NCBI GenBank assembly: GCA_021794095.1
Contig: JAJYRN010000003.1
Location: 62,001 to 126,000, forward strand
Reading direction: 5' to 3'
DNA length: 64,000 nt
Source: Acidobacteriota bacterium
Lineage (GTDB): Bacteria > Acidobacteriota > Holophagae > Holophagales > Holophagaceae
Shown piece after piece: positions 57,955-64,000 of the stretch. Within the stretch, counting starts at the first letter, position 1, and the number at the start of each line of letters is the position of its first letter. The notes below the pieces were generated by a model, which was given only the letters and a program-made list of their open reading frames with translations, had not been told where the DNA came from and searched no databases. Made by a program: the position numbers and the translations under genes.

Positions 57955-58737
57955 TCAGCCCAGCGCCAGCCCCTTCAGCGCGCTGCCGAGGTCGCCCAGT
58001 TCGGCACCTAGGCGCAACCGCAGCAGGAATTCCGTGTTGCCCTCGCCCCCTTTGATGGGGCTTGTGGCCAGATCCAAAGGCTTCAGCGGGGTGCCCGCGA
58101 AGAACGTCCAGACCTCTTCGATGACCCGCCGGTGGACCGCCGGATCGCGGACGATGCCCCCAGAGCCGACATCCTCCCGCCCCGCCTCGAACTGGGGCTT
58201 CACCAGCAGCACCGCCTGGGCGTCCTCCGTGAGGCTTGCCAGCACCGGCGGAATGGCCAGGCGCAGGGAGATGAAGCTGAGGTCCGCCACCAGCAGGCTG
58301 CAGCGTTCGGGGATTCGAGCGGGATCCCAGGTGCGGAGGTTCACCTGCTCCATGGAGATGACGCGGGGATCGGAGCGCAGCTTCCAGTGGAGCTGGTTGG
58401 TGCCTACATCCACCGCATAGACGCGCGCTGCGCCGCGCTGGAGCAGGCAGTCCGTGAACCCGCCCGTGCTGGCGCCGGCATCGAAACAGACGAGCCCTTC
58501 CGGCCGGATGTCCCAGCGGTCCAAGGCCCCTGCCAGCTTCAGACCGCCGCGGCTGACGAAGGGCGGCGCACCGCCCCGCAAGCGGAGATCCGCATCCTCT
58601 TGCACCGCGGTGCCGGCCTTGGTGACCGGGTGCCCCTCCACCAGGGCGTCGCCCGCCAGGATGCGGGCCTGGGCCTGGGCCCGGCTTTCACAGAGCCCGC
58701 GCTGCACCAGCAGCAGGTCGAGACGGAGCCTAGCCAC
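57955..58737 (-). CDS. tlyA: TlyA-family rRNA 2'-O-methyltransferase / hemolysin-like protein
   Basis: About 260 residues from the GTG at 58737. An N-terminal S4 RNA-binding domain (RLRLDLLLVQRGLCESRAQA) is followed by an FtsJ-like methyltransferase: FVSRGGLKLAGALDRW, CFDAGASTGGFTDCLLQRG, VYAVDVGTNQLHWKLR, LLVADLSFISLRLAIP and LVKPQFEAGRED. TlyA methylates ribosomal RNA in mycobacteria. It overlaps the mltG stop by eight bases. The longer frame upstream is shadow sequence. Confidence 0.92.
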   Translation of the reverse strand: MARLRLDLLLVQRGLCESRAQAQARILAGDALVEGHPVTKAGTAVQEDADLRLRGGAPPFVSRGGLKLAGALDRWDIRPEGLVCFDAGASTGGFTDCLLQRGAARVYAVDVGTNQLHWKLRSDPRVISMEQVNLRTWDPARIPERCSLLVADLSFISLRLAIPPVLASLTEDAQAVLLVKPQFEAGREDVGSGGIVRDPAVHRRVIEEVWTFFAGTPLKPLDLATSPIKGGEGNTEFLLRLRLGAELGDLGSALKGLALG

Positions 58738-59746
58738 GGGCCGCCCGCCGCTGCCGGGCCAGTTCCCGCCGGTAGGCGTTGACGTTCCGGTTGTGCTGGC
58801 TGAGCGTCGGTGCGAAGGCGTGTCCGCCGCGCCCCGTGGCGACAAAATAGAGATCCTTACCCACCTCGGGCGCCTTCGCGGCGGCGATGGCGGCGGAGCT
58901 AGGGATGGCGATGGGCGTAGGGGGCAGGCCCGCCACCGTGTAGGTATTGAACGGGCTCGGACGATGGATGTCCTCCGGTGTCGGGGCCGTGAACGCCAGG
59001 TCTCCGGAGATCCAGCGGGCATAGAGGCTGGTGGGATCGCATTGGAGGCGCATGCCCATGTGCAGCCGCTTGAGGTAAACCCCGGCCACCCGCGGCAGTT
59101 CCTCGGGCAGGTGGGTTTCCTTTTCCACGAGGCTCGCCAGGATGAGCGTCTGGTAGGGCGGCAGGGGGCCCCCCTCCAGCCTGGGGCGCACCTGGTTCCG
59201 GAAGGCCTCGACCAGGAGAAGGAGGATCTCTTCCGGTTCCATGGCGTGATTCAGACGGTAGGTGGCGGGGGCCACCAGGCCTTCCAGATCCTTGGCGTCC
59301 GGGAAACCCGCGATGCGGGCCAGCCGGGGGCTGCGCCAGAGTTTCCAGAAGACATCCTCCGGGATGAAGCTCTGGAGGCGCTTTTCCAGGCCCCAGCCGG
59401 TGAGGCCATCGGGCACGACCACAGCCGTGTAGTGGATCTCCCCCCGCCGCAGTTTGTCCGCCACATCGGCCAGGCTGGCGCGGGGACTGATGGTGTACTC
59501 GCCCCGGATGAGCTGGAGGTTGCGGGCACGGGCCCACAGCTTGAACAGGGCGGCGGAACGGATCACCCCGTCGCGGGCCATCCGGTCCGCCACCTGGTCG
59601 AGGCTCATGCCCTTCCGGACCAGCACGGTGGCTGGGTGCTGAAGGGGGCCCTGGCCCTTCCAGGCCCACCAGCCCCCGACCAGAGGCAGCAGGGCCAGGA
59701 GGGCCGTAGCCATCAGGAACCGGGGGGAGACGTGGGACCGCGCCAT
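58730..59746 (-). CDS. mltG: Endolytic murein transglycosylase MltG (YceG)
   Basis: Inner-membrane enzyme that cuts nascent glycan strands. About 338 residues from the ATG at 59746. An N-terminal membrane anchor (FLMATALLALLPLVGGWWAW) is followed by a LysM-like region (VRKGMSLDQVADRMARDGV) and the YceG catalytic domain with the Glu in LILASLVEKETHLPEELPRV, plus LQCDPTSLYARW and SPFNTYTVAGLPPTPIAIPS. It is the upstream partner of tlyA. Confidence 0.93.
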   Translation of the reverse strand: MARSHVSPRFLMATALLALLPLVGGWWAWKGQGPLQHPATVLVRKGMSLDQVADRMARDGVIRSAALFKLWARARNLQLIRGEYTISPRASLADVADKLRRGEIHYTAVVVPDGLTGWGLEKRLQSFIPEDVFWKLWRSPRLARIAGFPDAKDLEGLVAPATYRLNHAMEPEEILLLLVEAFRNQVRPRLEGGPLPPYQTLILASLVEKETHLPEELPRVAGVYLKRLHMGMRLQCDPTSLYARWISGDLAFTAPTPEDIHRPSPFNTYTVAGLPPTPIAIPSSAAIAAAKAPEVGKDLYFVATGRGGHAFAPTLSQHNRNVNAYRRELARQRRAARG

Positions 59747-59792
59747 TCCTCCAGCATGCCGTGATAGCGTGGTTCGATCCACCCGAGGAACC

Positions 59793-61214
59793 ATGGACGC
59801 ACCCGGCTACCGACGCCACTTGGGCCTTTTCTCCAGCACCATGCTCATCGCCGGCTCCATGATCGGATCGGGCGTATTCATCGTCGCGGCGGACATGGTG
59901 CGCACGGGACGCTCGGGGGGATTCCTCCTGGCGGCCTGGGGACTGACGGCGCTCCTGACGCTGTTCGCGGCCCTCAGCTATGGCGAATTGGCGGGCCTGT
60001 TCCCCAGGGCCGGCGGCCAATACACCTACCTCCGCGAGATCTACGGGCCCGGAACCGGCTTCCTGTATGGCTGGACCTTTTTTGTCGTCATCGAGTGCGG
60101 CACCATCGCCGCCGTGGCCGTGGGCTTCGGCAAGTACCTCGGCAGCTTCTTTCCCGCCGTCAACGATGCGGTGTGGATCGGCCCCCACCTGGACCTGCCC
60201 GTGCTCCACCTCAGCCGTGCCATCGCCGTGGGCCCCTACCACCTGGGCCTCACACCGGCCCGGCTTTCCGCCATCGCCGTGGTGGCCCTCCTGAGCGCCG
60301 TGAACCGCTACGGCGTGAAGCTCGGGGCCCGCATCCAGGACCTGTTCACCGTCGCCAAGATCGGTGGACTGGCCGCCCTGGTGATCCTCGGCCTCTGGCT
60401 CCACCCCACCGTCGCACCGGCGGCGGGGCCCTATGTGCCCGCAGGCCACGATCCCGCCCTGCCCTTCCTGACGGCGCTCCTGGTGGTCCAGACAGGCAGC
60501 ATGTTCTCCGCCGATGCCTGGAACTCCGTGACCTTCATCGCGGGCGAGGTGAAGGCGCCGGAGCGCACCATTCCCCTCTCGCTCTTCATCGGCACCACGG
60601 TGGTCTGCGGCCTCTACATCCTGGCCAATACCGCCTACCTGCGCGTGCTGGGTCCGGCGGGCATCGCCAGCGCATCCCAGGATCGGGTGGGCAGCGCCGC
60701 GCTCCAGGCCATCCTGGGCTCCGGCGGCGGACTCATCATGGCCGGGGCCATCCTCGTCTCCATGTTCGGTTGCCTCAACGGACTGATCTTCTCCGGCGCC
60801 CGGGTGTACCAGCGCATGGCCGAGGATGGGCTGTTCTTCCCCAGCGCCGCCCGCCTGAACGGGCACGGCGTTCCAGCCTTCGGGCTTGGGGTCCAGGCAC
60901 TCTGGACCTGCCTCCTGACCCTGACGGGAACCTACGGCCAGCTTCTGGATTTCGTCATGGTGTCGGCCATCCTCTTCTACATCCTCGCTGTAGGCGGCGT
61001 CTTCCTGCTCCGCTGGCGGAAGCCGGACCTCCCGCGTCCGGTGCGGGTCTGGGGCTATCCCTTCGTGCCGGCCCTTTACCTCGTGGGCGCTCTCGCCATC
61101 GTGGGCGCCCTCTTCATCTACCGCCCCAGCTACTCGTGGCCCGGCCTCGCGCTGGTCGCCGCGGGCTGGCCCGTTTACCTCGCGGTGCGACCCCGTACCG
61201 TCCGACCTGCCTGA
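59793..61214 (+). CDS. APC-superfamily amino-acid permease
   Basis: Inner-membrane transporter of 473 residues with about 12 helices. The family start FSSTMLIAGSMIGSGVFIVAA contains the substrate-loop GSMIGSG. Further blocks are ALSYGELAGLFPRAGGQYTYLR, FSADAWNSVTFIAGEVKAPE and YQRMAEDGLFFPSAARLN. It resembles the LAT-like exchangers. ATG at 59793 with GAGGA upstream. It is followed by a dehydrogenase gene in the same direction, perhaps for use of the imported amino acid. Confidence 0.88.
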   Translation: MDAPGYRRHLGLFSSTMLIAGSMIGSGVFIVAADMVRTGRSGGFLLAAWGLTALLTLFAALSYGELAGLFPRAGGQYTYLREIYGPGTGFLYGWTFFVVIECGTIAAVAVGFGKYLGSFFPAVNDAVWIGPHLDLPVLHLSRAIAVGPYHLGLTPARLSAIAVVALLSAVNRYGVKLGARIQDLFTVAKIGGLAALVILGLWLHPTVAPAAGPYVPAGHDPALPFLTALLVVQTGSMFSADAWNSVTFIAGEVKAPERTIPLSLFIGTTVVCGLYILANTAYLRVLGPAGIASASQDRVGSAALQAILGSGGGLIMAGAILVSMFGCLNGLIFSGARVYQRMAEDGLFFPSAARLNGHGVPAFGLGVQALWTCLLTLTGTYGQLLDFVMVSAILFYILAVGGVFLLRWRKPDLPRPVRVWGYPFVPALYLVGALAIVGALFIYRPSYSWPGLALVAAGWPVYLAVRPRTVRPA

Positions 61215-61226
61215 CCGGAGTGGCCC

Positions 61227-62348
61227 ATGCTGCATATCGTCGTTCTCGGAGGCGGCCGTGTCGGCAGTGCCATGGCGCGGGATCTGGCCCCGGATTTCAG
61301 GGTGACGGTCGCGGACCGCTCCGATGAGGCCCTGGCCCGCCTGGCCGCGGCGGGAATCGCCACCCGGAAGGCGGATCTCGCCTCACCTGCCGGCGTCCAG
61401 ACGGCTGTGGCGGACGCCGACCTCGTGGTGGGGGCCGTGCCTGGCTTCATGGGCTTCGCCACGGCGAAGGCCGTGCTGGAGGCCGGAAAGACCCTGGTGG
61501 ATATCTCCTTCTTCGACGAGGACTGCTTCGAGCTGGACGCGCTGGCCAAGGCCCGGAACCTCACGGCCGTGGTGGACTGCGGCATCGCGCCGGGCTGCGG
61601 CAACATCATCCTGGGCGATGCGGCGCGGCGCTGGGACCGCGTCACCCGCTTCGAGTGCCTCGTGGGCGGGCTGCCCGTGCTCCGTACCTGGCCCTACGAG
61701 TACAAGGCGGGGTTCAGCCCCATTGATGTCATCGAGGAATACACCCGCCCGGCCCGATACGTGCGGGAGGGGCACACCATCACCCTGCCCGCCCTCTCCG
61801 AACCCGAGCTGCTCGATTTCCCGGGCCTTGGCACCTTGGAGTCCTTCAACACGGACGGCCTCCGCAGCCTCATCCACTCCTTCCCGGAGGTGCCTGACAT
61901 GAAGGAGAAGACCCTCCGCTACCCGGGCCACATCGAGAAGATGCGGATGCTCCGAGAGAGCGGCTTCTTCCGCAAGGACCGCATCCGCGTGGGCGATGCG
62001 GAGGTGAGCCCGCTTGACCTCACCACGGCGCTGCTCTTCCCCCTGTGGTTCATGAACGAGGGCGACGAAGACTTCACGGTGATGCGCGTGACCGTGGAGG
62101 GCATCCAGGCTGGACGGTCCGCGCGGATCGAGTTGAACCTGCTGGACCGCTACGCTCCCGCCACCCGGACCACCTCTATGGCCCGGACCACGGGCTACAC
62201 CGCCACCGCCGCCGTGCGCCTTGTGGCCTCCGGCGGTTTCACAAGAAAAGGCATCAGCCCGCCGGAAGCCATCGGCCGCACCCCCGGCGGCTGGGACTTC
62301 GTTCGGGCCGAGCTGGCGAAGCGGAACGTGGTGTTCCGGGAAGCCTGA
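61227..62348 (+). CDS. Saccharopine-dehydrogenase-family protein
   Basis: 373-residue NAD(P)-dependent enzyme. Rossmann motif LHIVVLGGGRVGSAMARDLA at the start, then LVVGAVPGFMGFATAKAVLE, VDCGIAPGCGNIILGDAA, and the C-terminal substrate domain with EYKAGFSPIDVIEEYTRPA and GLGTLESFNTDGLRSLI. The family includes saccharopine and related amino-acid reductases. It lies 12 bases downstream of the amino-acid permease, so they probably form an operon. It ends flush with convergent rapZ. Confidence 0.87.
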   Translation: MLHIVVLGGGRVGSAMARDLAPDFRVTVADRSDEALARLAAAGIATRKADLASPAGVQTAVADADLVVGAVPGFMGFATAKAVLEAGKTLVDISFFDEDCFELDALAKARNLTAVVDCGIAPGCGNIILGDAARRWDRVTRFECLVGGLPVLRTWPYEYKAGFSPIDVIEEYTRPARYVREGHTITLPALSEPELLDFPGLGTLESFNTDGLRSLIHSFPEVPDMKEKTLRYPGHIEKMRMLRESGFFRKDRIRVGDAEVSPLDLTTALLFPLWFMNEGDEDFTVMRVTVEGIQAGRSARIELNLLDRYAPATRTTSMARTTGYTATAAVRLVASGGFTRKGISPPEAIGRTPGGWDFVRAELAKRNVVFREA

Positions 62349-63200
62349 TCAGCGGTTCAACTCGCGGTGCCGCACCACGAGGGTCTTCACGTCCGGCTGC
62401 AACCGCCCAGCCAATAGTTCCACCAGCGCCACGGACCGGTGCTGGCCCCCGGTGCAACCGATGGCCAGGGTGTGGTAGGCCCGGCCCTCTTGGCGCACCA
62501 GGGGGATGGACCAGCGCAGCCAGGTTTCCGTGCGGTCCAGGAATTCCCTGAAATCGGGAGATTCGAGCAGGTACTCCTTCACCGCCGCATCCTGCCCCGT
62601 GAGCGGCTTCAGAGCCTCCACGTAGAACGGATTCGGCAGGAACCGGGCATCCAGCACCACATCGGCATCCGGAGGCACCCCGCGCTTGAATCCGAAACTG
62701 ATGAGCCGGATGGTTACATCACGGGCGGGCAGATCCGGCAGGAGGGAAGCCAGGCGCTGGCGCAGGTCCGCCAGGCTCATCTGGCTGGTGTCGAGGATGA
62801 TGGTGGCCTGGGCACGGATGGGAGCGAGCAGCTCCCGCTCCCGCCGGATGCCCTCTTCCGCTGAGCCCAGCAGCGCCAGATGGTGCGGCCGCCGTGTCTC
62901 CGAATAGCGGCGCAGCAGCACGCTGTCCTCCGCTTCCACGAAGACAACCTGGACCGGAAGGCTACTGTTCTGGAGGCGCTCCATCAGCGGCTCGAAATCC
63001 GGGGCGAAATCCTCCTGGCGGCTGTCCATGCCCACCGCCATGCGCTCCCGGCCGGGGCGCAGCTTGGCTTCCAGTTCGATCAGGGGTTCCAGCAAGCGCG
63101 TGGGCACATTGTCGAGCGCCGTGCAGCCGCTGTCTTCCAGTGCACCCAGCACCGAATGCCGCCCTGCCCCCGAAAGCCCCGTGACGATGATGAGTTCCAT
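62349..63200 (-). CDS. rapZ: RapZ/YvcJ-family nucleotide-binding protein
   Basis: 283 residues. In enterobacteria RapZ controls GlmZ decay and amino-sugar synthesis; in others it is a nucleotide-binding protein near rpoN or PTS genes. The N-terminal P-loop is VTGLSGAGRHSVLGALE, in which Arg replaces the Walker Lys. Later motifs are ALDNVPTRLLEPLIEL and the C-terminal IGCTGGQHRSVALVE. It follows a bidirectional terminator after secA. The Arg variant occurs in other phyla, so function is probably retained. Confidence 0.92.
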   Translation of the reverse strand: MELIIVTGLSGAGRHSVLGALEDSGCTALDNVPTRLLEPLIELEAKLRPGRERMAVGMDSRQEDFAPDFEPLMERLQNSSLPVQVVFVEAEDSVLLRRYSETRRPHHLALLGSAEEGIRRERELLAPIRAQATIILDTSQMSLADLRQRLASLLPDLPARDVTIRLISFGFKRGVPPDADVVLDARFLPNPFYVEALKPLTGQDAAVKEYLLESPDFREFLDRTETWLRWSIPLVRQEGRAYHTLAIGCTGGQHRSVALVELLAGRLQPDVKTLVVRHRELNR

Positions 63201-63237
63201 ATCCAGAGAACCTACCAGGGGTGCGGGCCAGGCTCTA

Positions 63238-63273
63238 GCAAAACACGAGGGCCTTTCGGCCCTCGTGTTTTGC
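63238..63273. terminator. Bidirectional intrinsic terminator between secA and rapZ
   Basis: A perfect 16-bp inverted repeat (63238-63253 and 63258-63273) with a 4-base TTTC loop. The stem ends in A-rich/T-rich sides, so each strand reads a GC stem followed by GTGTTTTGC. It should stop secA transcription before rapZ. Confidence 0.75.
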
Positions 63274-63290
63274 TGGAAATGGGAAGAGGC

Positions 63291-64000
63291 TCAGTCTTCC
63301 AGCCCTCCAGCGGTGAAGCGCATCACCCGCTGGATGCCATCGGGGGGAGGATTGCCCTGCTCATCCGGCCCAAGCTCGATGACATCGCCGGGGCCATGGA
63401 AGAACGTTTCGTCCGGAACATAGGCGGGCTGGGGTTCCACGCGGAAGAGGTAGGAGACGATTTCATCCTCGTACCCGAAACGCATCTGCTCGAAGTACTC
63501 GTAGGATTCGCGCTTGTACTCGACGAGCGGATCCTTCTGGCCGTAGCCGCGGAAGCTGATGGCCTCCTTCAGGTGATCCATGACGAGCAGGTGGCGCTTC
63601 CAGGCCGCGTCAATGATCTGGAGGATGGACCAGCGCTCGTAGCTGCGCATGCCCTCGCCCCCGAGGCGCTCATCCTTCTCGGCGTAGATCCTCCGCACCA
63701 GTTCGGGCAGGGCTGTGATGGCCTGGGCCTGGGGCATCTGCGCAACGGCGTCCACTTCCTCGCCGGAGATGGCGAACAACTGCTCGACGCGCTCGCGGAA
63801 CCCGCCCAGATCACGCTCGCCCTTGTCTGAGAGGAAATCGTTCGCAAGGCCCTCAGCGATCTCTCCGGCGATCTGCAGCACATACTCCTGGGTGTTGCCT
63901 TTGAGAATCTCGGTGCGCAGCCCGTAGAAGAAGATGCGCTGCTTGTTCATCACATCGTCGTACTCGAGCAGATGTTTGCGGATTTCGAAGTTGTGGGTCT
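63291..64000 (-). CDS. secA: Preprotein translocase ATPase SecA, C-terminal part
   Basis: Motor that drives secretory proteins through SecYEG. The visible 236 residues are the 3' portion; the gene runs out of the window. It begins with THNFEIRKHLLEYDDVMNKQ, and has the helical-wing/scaffold segment SYERWSILQIIDAAWKRHLL, MDHLKEAISFRGYGQKDPLVEYK and YEYFEQMRFGYEDEIVSYLF. It ends RVMRFTAGGLED, so the zinc-binding C-terminal motif of many SecA proteins is absent. Confidence 0.97.
   Translation of the reverse strand, partial: THNFEIRKHLLEYDDVMNKQRIFFYGLRTEILKGNTQEYVLQIAGEIAEGLANDFLSDKGERDLGGFRERVEQLFAISGEEVDAVAQMPQAQAITALPELVRRIYAEKDERLGGEGMRSYERWSILQIIDAAWKRHLLVMDHLKEAISFRGYGQKDPLVEYKRESYEYFEQMRFGYEDEIVSYLFRVEPQPAYVPDETFFHGPGDVIELGPDEQGNPPPDGIQRVMRFTAGGLED

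Overview
The window is a compact, high-GC chromosomal segment from a Gram-negative, respiring bacterium. Two tandem multiheme c/b-type cytochromes, two small diheme cytochromes, the futalosine menaquinone gene mqnC, an Lpt lipopolysaccharide-export operon and methylmalonyl-CoA/biotin-carboxylase genes fit an Acidobacteriota member of the Holophaga/Geothrix type. That placement is inference, since no rRNA gene is present. Both ends cut a gene: fabF at the left edge and secA at the right edge. No tRNA, rRNA, CRISPR array or complete insertion sequence was seen.

Layout. Bases 1-11.9 kb hold fatty-acid genes (fabF, acpP), xerD, a DMT exporter, a stand-alone WYL protein, a peptide-binding protein, an Rrf2 regulator coupled to ttcA, rlmI, a phosphodiesterase, a half-size permease and a cysteine desulfurase. 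From 12.0 to 16.8 kb lies an imuB-dnaE2 mutagenic-repair cassette. A BrnT-like toxin relic and its ribbon-helix-helix antitoxin sit between the two genes. From 16.8 to 19.7 kb is a clearly AT-rich island of three minus-strand genes: a cyclase-like palm protein, a membrane Sel1-repeat protein and a HEPN/AbiU2-like protein. It has integron-type core sites at gene edges and is flanked by inverted copies of an intergenic repeat. It is the best candidate for an undescribed, possibly defensive, system.

From 19.8 to 29.3 kb come a 5'-nucleotidase, mqnC and a tight minus-strand operon accA-recJ-lptC/A-lptB-rpoN-hpf. From 29.4 to 35.9 kb a plus-strand run carries a CoaE-TldD continuous reading frame, pmbA, a methyltransferase and a phosphohexomutase. 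From 35.9 to 41 kb are the cytochromes. From 41 to 55 kb are methylmalonyl-CoA mutase, an amidohydrolase, a cyclophilin, pyrD, lspA-ileS, mscL, an OmpA protein and the biotin carrier/carboxylase pair. The rest holds a hybrid histidine kinase, tlyA-mltG, an amino-acid permease, a saccharopine-dehydrogenase-like enzyme, rapZ and secA.

Genes are packed tightly. Many stops and starts overlap (TGATG, ATGA, GTGA), and convergent pairs nearly share stop codons. Intergenic spaces carry several kinds of long hairpins, including a palindromic repeat present twice whose TGA serves as the stop codon of the gene before it.
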